From contig JACRHO010000023.1 in assembly GCA_016212045.1 (NCBI GenBank), positions 1 through 15,469 of the forward strand: a DNA stretch of 15,469 nucleotides, written 5' to 3'. The notes below the pieces were generated by a model, which ran no database searches, was not told the DNA's origin, and was given only the letters and a program-made list of their open reading frames with translations. A program made the position numbers and the translations under genes. Source of the stretch: Candidatus Omnitrophota bacterium. GTDB taxonomy: Bacteria > Omnitrophota > Gorgyraeia > Gygaellales > Profunditerraquicolaceae. Shown one piece after another: positions 1-6,967 of this stretch; the stretch's first letter is position 1, and every line of letters begins with the position of its first letter.

Positions 1-2
1 AT

Positions 3-242
3 AATTGGCTGAAAGATTTTACCGAGATTAAGATCCCGGCGAAAGAATTGGCGGATAAGCTGACTATGGCCGGCCTGGAAGTAACTTCCCTGGAGCGAAA
101 GCAGGCAGATTTTGTCTTTGAGATAGAAATCACCTCTAATCGTCCAGATTGGTTAAGTGTGGCAGGAATTGCAAGGGAAGTGGCAGCCATAACAAAATCA
201 AAAATCAAAAATCAAAAATCAAAATTACAATGTAAAATTTAA
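3..242 (+). pseudogene. pheT: PheRS beta subunit N-terminal fragment, cut by AT-rich repeat
   Basis: Phenylalanyl-tRNA synthetase beta subunit, normally a large cytoplasmic protein that pairs with PheS to charge tRNA-Phe. The reading frame is open from base 3, so the true start is probably a few codons before the window. The visible residues (NWLKDFTEI, then TMAGLEV, then EIEITSNRPDWLS and GIAREVAAI) match the PheT N-terminus. TMAGLEV and EITSNRPD lie close together, so the EMAP/OB-type tRNA-binding domain that sits between them in E. coli PheT is absent, as in shorter PheT variants. After about 65 visible residues the frame enters an AT-rich repeat, adds about 14 low-complexity residues and stops at 240-242. 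The B3/B4, B5, catalytic-like and anticodon-binding domains are missing. As drawn this cannot be a working PheT. It is either a real disruption or a wrong assembly join at the repeat. Confidence 0.85.
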
Positions 243-297
243 AATTTTTGAATTTTGGTTTGTCATTTTGATATTTGCATTTTGCATTTTGAATTTC
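194..297. repeat. AT-rich imperfect palindromic repeat
   Basis: About 100 bp of nearly pure A/T. The left part is a 7-bp periodic run of ATCAAAA units (about 194-226). The centre is self-complementary (AAAATTTAAAATTTT around 234-248). The right part is the mirrored, less regular run of CATTTTG/TATTTGC units (about 264-290). CAAAATT near 220 can pair with AATTTTG near 251. It ends the pheT frame and encodes the hydrophobic start of the next gene. Nothing in it encodes a transposase. I infer a small interspersed repeat; copies elsewhere in the genome cannot be checked from this window. Confidence 0.7.
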
Positions 298-906
298 TTT
301 GGTTGCGCTACTCTGCCGACAGTTATGCCCACCAGGCCTGAAGGCATCCCGGGAATCTATCACCGCGTAGAAAGGGGCCAGACCCTTTGGAGAATCTCAA
401 AGTTATATAATCTAGACCTGGAGGAACTGGCTGCGATTAACCGTATATCCGATGCCACAAAAATAGAAGTAGGCCAGCTTATTTTTATCCCCCATCGTCA
501 AAAGCAAGCGGCGCCGACTAAGAATGCTCAATTTGAGGATTTTATCTGGCCATTAAGGGGCAGGGTGATTACGGCCTTTGGCTATAGCCTGAACAATATG
601 GTCAATAAAGGGTTAAATATACAAGCCGAACCAATGCAGGAGATAGTTGCGGCGCGCAGCGGCCAGGTCGTCTTCTACTCCGATGACTTTGCGGGTTATG
701 GTAAAACAGTAATTATTGACCACGGAGACGGATTTTCTACTGTCTATGCCAGAAATAAAGAGGTCTTTGTCAAGATCGGAGATAGAATAGAAAAGGGCAG
801 GGCAATTGCCAGGGCTGGTTCCACTAACAAGGATAAAAATGTCTACCTTCATTTTGAAATAAGAAATGGGTACCTGGCACAAAATCCTTATTTTTATCTG
901 CCATGA
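268..906 (+). CDS. NlpD-like lipoprotein: LysM plus degenerate LytM (M23) domain
   Basis: Probable outer-membrane lipoprotein that binds peptidoglycan and, by analogy with NlpD/EnvC, activates cell-wall amidases instead of cutting the wall itself. From the TTG start, residues 1-12 are hydrophobic and lead to FFGC (Cys13), a weak lipobox. LysM covers about 31-75 (GQTLWRISKLYNL, then GQLIFIP). The LytM/M23 fold covers about 92-207 (GKTVIIDHGDGFSTVYA, then GDRIEKGRAIA). The metal and catalytic positions are altered: NKGLNI replaces the usual HxGxD, ARN replaces AH, and YLHFE replaces HLHFE. The start is uncertain. TTG 268 has no ribosome-binding site and no basic residue before the hydrophobic stretch. 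The frame is open upstream through the repeat (…KFKIFEFWFVIL…), which would make a better signal peptide but has no ATG, GTG or TTG. The stop overlaps the next start by 4 nt (ATGA). Confidence 0.85.
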   Translation: MIFAFCILNFFGCATLPTVMPTRPEGIPGIYHRVERGQTLWRISKLYNLDLEELAAINRISDATKIEVGQLIFIPHRQKQAAPTKNAQFEDFIWPLRGRVITAFGYSLNNMVNKGLNIQAEPMQEIVAARSGQVVFYSDDFAGYGKTVIIDHGDGFSTVYARNKEVFVKIGDRIEKGRAIARAGSTNKDKNVYLHFEIRNGYLAQNPYFYLP

Positions 907-2495
907 GTAAAGATAATTTTTTTGGACGAAATAATTATCTTGCTATTTTAGAGAAACGCATCACTGACTTAAAAGAGGGCTACCGCCAGAATCTCGCTAT
1001 TATCGGCGATGAGTTGGTCGGGAAGACCTCGCTTATATTTAAATTTTTAGATAAATTCCATGACAAACAGATTATTATTTTATATTTAGAAACCCGGCCC
1101 GAATCCCTTGAGACGTTTGCCAGAAGATTTATGGGCGCATTGCTCTATAACTTTCTCATCAATAGCGGAACTCCATTAAGAGAAGACCTGGGTTTCTTGA
1201 TGGATAGGTCTAAAAAATATATACCCAAGACAGTAGAAAAAATAGAGTCAATTTTAATAGAACTACAAAAAAGAAAAAGAAACAATATCTTCACGCAACT
1301 TTTATCTCTCTGTGACGCCATTAATCAAGAGACAGGGAAATCTTGCGTAGTTATACTTGACGAATTTCAGAATCTAGAGGCAGTCGGCAATAAAGGTCTT
1401 TACCGAGAATGGTCTAAGCTATTAATCCTGCAGAAAAAGACGCTTTATATCATCATCAGTTCCCTAAAATTTAAGACTAAGGTTCTACTCTCCAAGGATT
1501 TGTCTTTATTATTCGGTAACTTCCAGACGCTGGCTATTGAGCCCTTTGATGTACGCACCAGCCACAGCTATCTGGATTATCGTTTAGACAAAACCAATAT
1601 TGAAAAGGGTTATAAAGATTTTATTATCCATTTTACCGGCGGCTATCCTTTTTACCTGAAAGTAATATCTGATGCCTTATTAACTTTGGAAAAGAAGGAC
1701 CTGGTTGATATAATCGAGGGCTTGCTCTTTGAACCAGCAGGAATATTAAACCAGAGGTTCTCTAATTATATTAAACGCTTTTTGGATTCCCCGCATAGCC
1801 AGGATTATATCTCCTTATTGCATGCCATTGCCAGCGGCCAGAATAAAATTAAAGATATTGCCCACATCTTACGTAAGCCGGTTAAGGAAATAAACATAAG
1901 AATAAATCGCCTTTTAGAGTTAGATACCTTGATGCGCTGCGGCGATTTATTCAAAATTAATGACCGCCTCTTTAGTTTCTGGCTAAAGTTTGTCTATCAG
2001 GAAAAAATCAATTCCCTCACCTTCGATGCTAAAAACCAGAAGGCAGTCTTCAGGGAGAATATCAATGGCCTGATTAATGATTTTCTCTTAAAATCTAAAG
2101 AGCCCATTGCAGAAAGGATAACTGAATTACTGCGTCTCTTCCAAGATGAGTCTGTCCGTCTGCAAAGTAAGAGGCTACGGCTTGACCATTTAAGAGAGAT
2201 AAAGCCATTAGAGTTTAATTATCACGGTCTAAAAGATGGCCTGCTTGGCCGCTCCAACGACAGCCTCTGGATCATGGGGTTTAAGTATGACCTGCTCACC
2301 GAAGAAGATATCTCTGAGTTTGCCAAAGAATGCAAAAAATACCGTCATAAGGCGCAAAAGAAGATTATTATTGCCTTGCAGGACATTGATACCAATGCCA
2401 GCCTCAGGGCGCTGGAAGAAAAAATTTTGACCTGGGACCTGAATAACCTGAATCAAATCCTGGATTTATTCTATCAACCCCGGGTGATAGTATAA
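903..2495 (+). CDS. AAA ATPase, ATPase_2/DUF234-like
   Basis: A 530-aa P-loop ATPase of the STAND-like group called archaeal ATPase or ATPase_2, usually followed by a DUF234 region. The N-terminus FFGRNNYLAILEKR is the typical entry motif. Walker A is GDELVGKT (35-42) and Walker B is VVILDEFQNL with Asp153-Glu154. IIISSLKFK near 175-185 fits sensor 1. A winged-helix-like part (about 300-350; KDIAHILRKPVKEINIRINRLLELDTL) is followed by FKINDRLFSFWLKFVY, typical of the DUF234 entry. The last 110 residues (IMGFKYDLLTEEDI, KKIIIALQDID) look like a nuclease-fold remnant without an obvious full PD-(D/E)XK set. The cellular role of this family is poorly known; some members are mobile-element or defence associated. 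Here it sits in a housekeeping operon, overlapping the gene before it by 4 nt and ending 1 nt before the next. Confidence 0.8.
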   Translation: MSKDNFFGRNNYLAILEKRITDLKEGYRQNLAIIGDELVGKTSLIFKFLDKFHDKQIIILYLETRPESLETFARRFMGALLYNFLINSGTPLREDLGFLMDRSKKYIPKTVEKIESILIELQKRKRNNIFTQLLSLCDAINQETGKSCVVILDEFQNLEAVGNKGLYREWSKLLILQKKTLYIIISSLKFKTKVLLSKDLSLLFGNFQTLAIEPFDVRTSHSYLDYRLDKTNIEKGYKDFIIHFTGGYPFYLKVISDALLTLEKKDLVDIIEGLLFEPAGILNQRFSNYIKRFLDSPHSQDYISLLHAIASGQNKIKDIAHILRKPVKEINIRINRLLELDTLMRCGDLFKINDRLFSFWLKFVYQEKINSLTFDAKNQKAVFRENINGLINDFLLKSKEPIAERITELLRLFQDESVRLQSKRLRLDHLREIKPLEFNYHGLKDGLLGRSNDSLWIMGFKYDLLTEEDISEFAKECKKYRHKAQKKIIIALQDIDTNASLRALEEKILTWDLNNLNQILDLFYQPRVIV

Positions 2496-2496
2496 T

Positions 2497-2985
2497 ATGA
2501 AAATCGGTGTAATTTCAGATACGCATATTCCGACAGCTGCCAAAGAATTGCCGCAAGAAATTCTTCTTGCCTTAAAGGGAGTGGATTTGATTATCCATGC
2601 CGGCGACCTGGTAGAATTATCGGTCCTGGAGCAATTAAAAGCCCTATCTGTTAATGTAAAAGCAGTTTATGGCAATATGGACTCTGCGCAGGTAAAAAAG
2701 GTGCTGCCGGAAAAAGAGGTCTTTAAAACTGGCAATTTTAAAATTGGCCTGATGCACGGATACGGCCATCCTAATAACCTGATGGATTTGATACCGCAGG
2801 CCTTTAAAAACGATAGCGTAGACTTAATTATCTTCGGGCACTCGCACCAGGCCTTAAACGAAAGAAAAGATAATATGCTCTACTTTAATCCTGGCAGCCC
2901 GACGGATAAAATATTCGCTCCTTATAATTCGTACGGGATAATAGAAATTAATGATAAAATAGAAGCGAGGATTATTAGAATATAA
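2497..2985 (+). CDS. YfcE/MJ0936-family metallophosphodiesterase
   Basis: Calcineurin-like phosphoesterase of about 160 aa, the normal length for YfcE/MJ0936 proteins, which hydrolyse phosphodiesters with two bound metals. All family motifs are in order: D8-x-H10 (SDTH), HAGDL near 35-39, GNMD near 59-62, HGYGH near 84-88, and GHSH followed by NPGSPTD near the C-terminus. The physiological substrate is not known for the family. It begins 1 nt after the ATPase stop and ends 4 nt before the HIT gene, so it is probably cotranscribed and translationally coupled. Confidence 0.92.
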   Translation: MKIGVISDTHIPTAAKELPQEILLALKGVDLIIHAGDLVELSVLEQLKALSVNVKAVYGNMDSAQVKKVLPEKEVFKTGNFKIGLMHGYGHPNNLMDLIPQAFKNDSVDLIIFGHSHQALNERKDNMLYFNPGSPTDKIFAPYNSYGIIEINDKIEARIIRI

Positions 2986-2989
2986 GCCG

Positions 2990-3469
2990 ATGGATAGATT
3001 GTGGGCTCCCTGGAGAGTTAAATATATAAGAAATAAAAAAAGGAAAAAATGTATATTTTGCTGCGGCGCCAAGTCTGCGCAGAAAAACTATGTTGTCTTT
3101 AAGAATAGATATTCCTTCTCTATGTTGAATATCTTTCCCTATAACAACGGGCATCTGATGGTTTCACCAAAGAGACACGTCAAAGAACTGGCGCTATTAA
3201 AAAAGGTGGAGGTGTTGGATTTATTTGAAACGCTAAGTGTGACAAAAAAACTTCTGGACAAAGTCCTTAAGCCCGACGGATACAATATAGGCATTAATTT
3301 AGGCGAATCAAGCGGCGCGGGTATCGCCGGCCACCTGCATATACATATCGTTTGCCGCTGGAGAGGCGATACAAATTTTATGCCGATTCTCGCCAATACC
3401 AAGGTAATTTCGCAATCATTAGCAGAATTATACCAGCAGTTAAAAAATGCTCGATCAGGCAGAAATTAA
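2990..3469 (+). CDS. HIT-family nucleotide hydrolase/phosphorylase (Ap4A phosphorylase-like)
   Basis: A 159-aa histidine-triad protein acting on nucleotide phosphoesters such as Ap4A or AMP conjugates. The N-terminal LWAPWRVKYI and CIFC (Cys21, Cys24) are typical of the bacterial Ap4A-phosphorylase-like HIT branch, where the cysteines help bind zinc. The catalytic triad is GHLHIHIV, with His115, His117 and His119. NIFPYNNGHLMVSPKRHV is the usual HIT core strand and helix. Its 3' end overlaps the dGTPase start by 23 nt. Confidence 0.92.
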   Translation: MDRLWAPWRVKYIRNKKRKKCIFCCGAKSAQKNYVVFKNRYSFSMLNIFPYNNGHLMVSPKRHVKELALLKKVEVLDLFETLSVTKKLLDKVLKPDGYNIGINLGESSGAGIAGHLHIHIVCRWRGDTNFMPILANTKVISQSLAELYQQLKNARSGRN

Positions 3470-4601
3470 AAAATTTGAGGATATAATCTTGGCGCCTTAT
3501 GCGACAAAAAGTTACGAAAGCCGTGGCCGCCTGCATAAAGAAAAGGAGCACCCCTACAGGTCAGCCTATCAACGCGACCGGGATAGAATTATTCATTCTG
3601 CGGCGTTCAGAAGGCTGGAATATAAAACCCAGGTATTTGTAAATCATGAGGGAGATTATTACCGCACCCGGCTGACCCATACCTTAGAGGTCGCTCAAAT
3701 TGCCAGAACCATTGGCAGCGCCTTAAGGTTAAATGTTGACCTCATTGAGGCAATTGCCCTGGCCCATGATTTAGGGCATACCCCTTTTGGGCATTCTGGC
3801 GAAGACGCCCTGAATGAACTGATGCTTAAGTTTGGAGGTTTTAATCATAACCTGCAGAGTTTACGCGTGGTGGATGTGCTAGAAGAAAGATACCCGGATT
3901 TTCCCGGCCTTAATCTGACCTGGGAGGTCAGGGAAGGAATAGTAAAACACTCCTCCAGTTTTGACCGGCAGCCTAAAGTCAGGGAATTTTCTTCGTCGGA
4001 AGAGCCTTCTTTGGAAACCCAGGCAGTAGATATCGCGGTTGAGACTGCCTATGATAATCATGTTATTCACGACGGCCTGACTTCAGGATTGCTCAAAGAA
4101 TCGGATTTAGAAAAATTGCCGCTCTGGCATAATATATCTTCGCAAATTTTCCGAAAATATGCTAAAATAGAAGAGGAGAAGAGAAAGTACCTAATTATCC
4201 GTTCCCTGATTGACCGGCAGGTCACTGACTTAATCCAAGAGTCGCAAGAGGAGATAGCGCAGGCAAAACTAAAAAACCCCGCTGACGTAAAGAAATTAGG
4301 AAAGAAAGTTATTGTTTTTAGTAAAAATATGCGGGGCTTAAGAAATCCCCTGCGTAGATTTCTCGTTGAGAAACTTTATCAGCATTACCGCGTAGTCAGG
4401 ATGAGCGAGAAGGCCAAACGCTTCATCCAGGAATTATTTAAGGTTTATATAAGCCGGCCGCAGGGCCTGCCGCCCAGTGTGCAAAAAAGAATCCCTCAAG
4501 ATGGCCTGCGCAGGGCAGTCTGCGATTATATCGCCGGAATGACCGATAGGTATGCCTTAGATGAATACAAAAAATTATTTAACCCCTACGAAAAGGTATA
4601 A
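3447..4601 (+). CDS. dgt: dGTPase-like HD-domain triphosphohydrolase
   Basis: Deoxyguanosinetriphosphate triphosphohydrolase-like protein, 384 aa. The family converts dNTP to deoxynucleoside plus triphosphate and helps set dNTP pools. The N-terminus LAPYATKSYESRGR, then HPYRSAYQRDRDRIIHSAAFRRLEYKTQVF, is diagnostic. The HD metal site is visible as H78 in THTLEVAQ and H107-D108 in LAHDLGHTPFGHSGE. The length fits the shorter, type 2 bacterial group. It overlaps the HIT gene by 23 nt and the HD-GYP gene by 41 nt. The start has no clear ribosome-binding site, so translation probably relies on coupling. Confidence 0.92.
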   Translation: MLDQAEIKKFEDIILAPYATKSYESRGRLHKEKEHPYRSAYQRDRDRIIHSAAFRRLEYKTQVFVNHEGDYYRTRLTHTLEVAQIARTIGSALRLNVDLIEAIALAHDLGHTPFGHSGEDALNELMLKFGGFNHNLQSLRVVDVLEERYPDFPGLNLTWEVREGIVKHSSSFDRQPKVREFSSSEEPSLETQAVDIAVETAYDNHVIHDGLTSGLLKESDLEKLPLWHNISSQIFRKYAKIEEEKRKYLIIRSLIDRQVTDLIQESQEEIAQAKLKNPADVKKLGKKVIVFSKNMRGLRNPLRRFLVEKLYQHYRVVRMSEKAKRFIQELFKVYISRPQGLPPSVQKRIPQDGLRRAVCDYIAGMTDRYALDEYKKLFNPYEKV

Positions 4602-5619
4602 GGTATTAATCTCATCAGTGCACAGCATTTACCGGCTGGTTAACTCCACCTTTGAATTAAATGACCTGATTAACCGCTTGAGCCGCCTGCTCTGCCAGAT
4701 ACTCAATGCGCATTCCTGCACGATTTTATTATTAGACCCGACAAAAAAATATTCCATCTTAAAATGCCTGCTGAGCCAGAGAAAAAGCTGCCTCATAGAT
4801 AAGAAGATAAAGATTGTTAATAGCGTAGAAAAAAGAATTATAAAAAATGCTACCTCCGTAAGGGGAAAGGATACTTTGGGCATACCGCTGGTGAGCGAAG
4901 ATATCATCGGCGTGATTATTATAAAGCGTAATAAAGGGACTGCGTCTTTTGAAAAATTTGACCAGGCACTCTTAATCACCCTCGCCGAACAGGCAGTAAT
5001 TGGGATAAAAAACCTGCAGCTTTATGAAGAACAGCAAAAATTGGTCCTGGGGAGCATAAAATCGCTGGTCATCCTCTTAGATACCCGCATACCCCGGGAA
5101 TATACCCATTCGCCTTACTTTAGCCGCCTGGTTTCTGCTATCGCAGAACAAGTGCATCTGGATGAAAAACAGATTGAGAGTCTAAAATATGCCAGTCTCC
5201 TGCACGATGCCGGAAAAATTGATATCCCGATAGAAATCCTGACCAAGACCACTAAGTTGACGCCGAGGGAATTTAAGATTATCAGGCGCCATCCGCTGAA
5301 AGGGGCCAAGATGCTTCGGTACCTGCAGATCTTAAAACCAGTGGTGCCGATAATTATGCACCATCATGAAAAATATAATGGCACGGGTTACCCCTCTCGG
5401 CTAAAAAAGCGCCAGATCCCAGAAGGCGCCCGCATCATGGCTGTGGCCGATGCCTTTGAGGCAATGGTCTACGGCAGGCCTTACCGCGAAAGGATGGATA
5501 TTACCTCGGCAATAAAAGAGATTAAAAGAAAAAGCGGCACCCAATTTGACCCCCGGATTGTGGAGGCGTTCTTAAAGGTAATCAAAAAAATAAATACAAA
5601 AAAATACTTGTCCCGTTAG
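4561..5619 (+). CDS. GAF plus HD-GYP domain c-di-GMP phosphodiesterase
   Basis: Predicted soluble cyclic-di-GMP phosphodiesterase, 352 aa, with no membrane segment. A GAF sensor domain covers about 22-155 and a short helical linker (NLQLYEEQQKLVLGS) leads to HD-GYP at about 165-345. HD-GYP residues seen are H183, H215-D216 (LLHDAGKID), H244, the HHHEKYNGTGYP motif (267-278) and VADAFEAM (about 295-302). The GYP motif is intact, with Asn in place of the more common Asp before GTGYP. The ATG at 4561 overlaps dgt by 41 nt; an in-frame GTG at 4618 is an alternative that loses only unstructured residues. The last codon and stop (CGT TAG) lie inside the left arm of a hairpin repeat. The signal bound by GAF is unknown. 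Two PilZ c-di-GMP receptors lie 5 kb downstream. Confidence 0.92.
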   Translation: MNTKNYLTPTKRYKVLISSVHSIYRLVNSTFELNDLINRLSRLLCQILNAHSCTILLLDPTKKYSILKCLLSQRKSCLIDKKIKIVNSVEKRIIKNATSVRGKDTLGIPLVSEDIIGVIIIKRNKGTASFEKFDQALLITLAEQAVIGIKNLQLYEEQQKLVLGSIKSLVILLDTRIPREYTHSPYFSRLVSAIAEQVHLDEKQIESLKYASLLHDAGKIDIPIEILTKTTKLTPREFKIIRRHPLKGAKMLRYLQILKPVVPIIMHHHEKYNGTGYPSRLKKRQIPEGARIMAVADAFEAMVYGRPYRERMDITSAIKEIKRKSGTQFDPRIVEAFLKVIKKINTKKYLSR

Positions 5620-5658
5620 AAATTCTGGTTTAAAATATAAGGGTATTTCTCACGGGAC
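5610..5658. repeat. Hairpin repeat, copy A
   Basis: Left arm GTCCCGTTAGAAAT (5610-5623) pairs with right arm ATTTCTCACGGGAC (5645-5658), 13 of 14 positions, with a 21-nt AT-rich loop. It belongs to the same family as copies B and C near 10.9 kb. The left arm contains the TAG stop of the HD-GYP gene. There is no T-tract after it on the plus strand, so it is not a standard intrinsic terminator in that direction. The gap 5620-5687 otherwise shows only AT-rich sequence before the SPOR gene. Confidence 0.8.
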
Positions 5659-5687
5659 TTGAAAAAAATAAATAACTATATATCATT

Positions 5688-6179
5688 ATGGGTATGAAAG
5701 AAAGTGCTTCTCAGTTAGAATTGTTTTCAACTGCAGCGGCTACGAGCGAAATAAGGGCGCAACTGCCGAGTACTTTACGGGGTTTCATCAGGGGATATGA
5801 AAAAACATTAATCTTAGCTATTGCCTTTATAGTCATCAGTATAATCTCATTTTCTTTAGGGGTAGAGAAGGGCAAGAACCTGGTCAGCCTAAAAAAGACT
5901 AACTCTCAATTTGATACCGCGGAAGAAAAGCAAGTCCAGCCCAAAGAAGAAAAAAATATCTTAGAGAATTACACCGTGCAACTAGCCAGCTACAAAGGTA
6001 AGGTCTCGGTGCAGAGAGAGGCGGATAGATTAAAGAAAAAAGGATTTTCGCCTTTAGTTTTGAATAAAGGCCAATATTTAGTTTTATGTGTGGGAAATTT
6101 TTCGGATAAACAAAAGGCAGAAACAGTGTTATCCGAATTCAGAAAGCGCTACCCTGACTGTCGCATAAGGAGGCTATAG
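5688..6179 (+). CDS. SPOR-domain inner-membrane protein
   Basis: A 163-aa single-pass membrane protein with a periplasmic SPOR domain, which binds denuded peptidoglycan glycans at the division site. A cytoplasmic N-terminus of about 40 residues contains a QLELFS motif. One membrane segment follows (about 41-58, LILAIAFIVISIISFSLG), then a charged linker (60-90) and SPOR at about 92-163 (YTVQLASYKGKVSVQREADRL, YLVLCVGNFSDKQKAETVL). Neither ATG 5688 nor in-frame ATG 5694 has a clear ribosome-binding site. The gene follows hairpin copy A and ends 4 nt before the small basic protein gene. Confidence 0.88.
   Translation: MGMKESASQLELFSTAAATSEIRAQLPSTLRGFIRGYEKTLILAIAFIVISIISFSLGVEKGKNLVSLKKTNSQFDTAEEKQVQPKEEKNILENYTVQLASYKGKVSVQREADRLKKKGFSPLVLNKGQYLVLCVGNFSDKQKAETVLSEFRKRYPDCRIRRL
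6168..6173 (+). promoter_or_regulatory. Strong Shine-Dalgarno for small basic protein
   Basis: A perfect AGGAGG, 10 nt before ATG 6184, overlaps the end of the SPOR gene. It is the best ribosome-binding site in the window, suggesting that the small basic protein is made at higher levels than its neighbours. Confidence 0.7.
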
Positions 6180-6183
6180 AGCT

Positions 6184-6486
6184 ATGTCCATACATCCATC
6201 TTTGAGTTCTTCGGAAAAAGACAAAAAAGCAAGGTCGGTTCTGAAACGCACCGAGCGCCTAAGATCCATGCTGCAAAAAGGGGAATGGAAAGAAGGAGAT
6301 AAGGTCTACGGGCTCCCTAAAATCAAAACCGTAAGGATTAAGATTAAGAAAGAAAAAATAAAGGAAGCAACAGAAGCCATTGCTGGCGTGGAAGGCGCTG
6401 CACCTGCCGCTGCCCCGGAAACCCAGGCAGAAACCCCAAGCAAAACCCCTGCTCCTCGTGGTCAAGAAAAACCAGAGAAGAAATAA
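6184..6486 (+). CDS. PVC-type small basic protein with Ala/Pro-rich tail
   Basis: A 100-aa very basic protein. Residues 1-60 (MSIHPSLSSSEKDKKARSVLKRTERLRS, then WKEGDKVYGLPKIKTVRIKIKKEK) match the small basic protein family I know as largely restricted to Planctomycetes, Chlamydiae, Verrucomicrobia and related phyla (TIGR04137-type, from memory). Function is unknown; composition and size resemble a ribosome- or nucleic-acid-associated protein. Residues 61-100 form an extra low-complexity tail rich in Ala, Pro, Glu and Lys, longer than the usual family length of about 70. It has a perfect AGGAGG site. Its 3' end overlaps the SH3b gene in another frame. Confidence 0.82.
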   Translation: MSIHPSLSSSEKDKKARSVLKRTERLRSMLQKGEWKEGDKVYGLPKIKTVRIKIKKEKIKEATEAIAGVEGAAPAAAPETQAETPSKTPAPRGQEKPEKK

Positions 6487-6967
6487 TATCTTAATATTAT
6501 TGGCCCTGATTGCGGTTTTCTTATCCGCACAAGAAGCATTAGGCCGAGAAAATTACCCGTTTAGCGGCCAGGTCAACTCAGACGAGATAAATATCCGCTC
6601 TGACTCTACGATAAGTTCGGCGGTAATCTGTCAACTGAATAAGGGCGAGGAAGTGGCGGTGGTCTCTCGTGCTTACGGCTGGTATAAAATAAATCTGCCT
6701 AAAAAAGCCCCAGCCTTTATCAAGGCCAATCTCATTACGCTTATTGATGAGAAAACTGCCAAAGTCAGCCGGACAAATGTAAATATAAGGCTCAAACCCG
6801 AGGAATCATCCCCGGTCATCGGCCAGGCGGACTTGGATGAAATCATCAATATTTTAGAGAAGGTAGGCGGCTGGTACAAAATAGAACCGCTCAAGAATAG
6901 TTTTGGCTGGATATACAGTAAATTTGTAGATAAAAAGGTAATCAAGCGCCAGATTATTTCAAAATGA
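6458..6967 (+). CDS. Exported protein with two bacterial SH3 (SH3b) domains
   Basis: Secreted or periplasmic protein, about 169 aa from GTG 6458. A basic start (VKKNQRRNN), hydrophobic core (ILILLALIAVFLSA) and AQEALG form a plausible signal peptide of about 28 residues. Two SH3b domains follow: about 35-92 (VNSDEINIRSDSTISSAVICQLNKG … GWYKI) and about 97-157 (SRTNVNIRLKPEESSPVIGQ … GWYKI … GWIYSKFV). SH3b domains usually bind cell-wall peptides or hold partner proteins. The frame is open to ATG 6380, but that start would overlap the small basic gene by 107 nt and put a non-signal, Pro-rich stretch in front of the signal peptide, so I prefer GTG 6458 (29-nt overlap). The stop overlaps the M50 start by 4 nt. 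Whether it works with the M50 protease is unknown. Confidence 0.8.
   Translation: MVKKNQRRNNILILLALIAVFLSAQEALGRENYPFSGQVNSDEINIRSDSTISSAVICQLNKGEEVAVVSRAYGWYKINLPKKAPAFIKANLITLIDEKTAKVSRTNVNIRLKPEESSPVIGQADLDEIINILEKVGGWYKIEPLKNSFGWIYSKFVDKKVIKRQIISK

Noticed and set aside
194..226. Periodic ATCAAAA run as a CRISPR-like or minisatellite array
   Set aside because: The units are 7 bp without spacers and are part of a larger AT palindrome, so neither a CRISPR nor an independent tandem array fits.
5610..5665. Intrinsic terminator after the HD-GYP gene
   Set aside because: The stem is strong, but it is followed by ACTTGAAAAAAATAA, not a T-tract, on the plus strand. It is better explained as a member of the hairpin repeat family.
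6380..6457. ATG 6380 as the SH3b gene start
   Set aside because: It would put a Pro-rich, non-signal stretch before a good signal peptide and overlap the small basic gene by 107 nt. GTG 6458 gives a normal exported protein.
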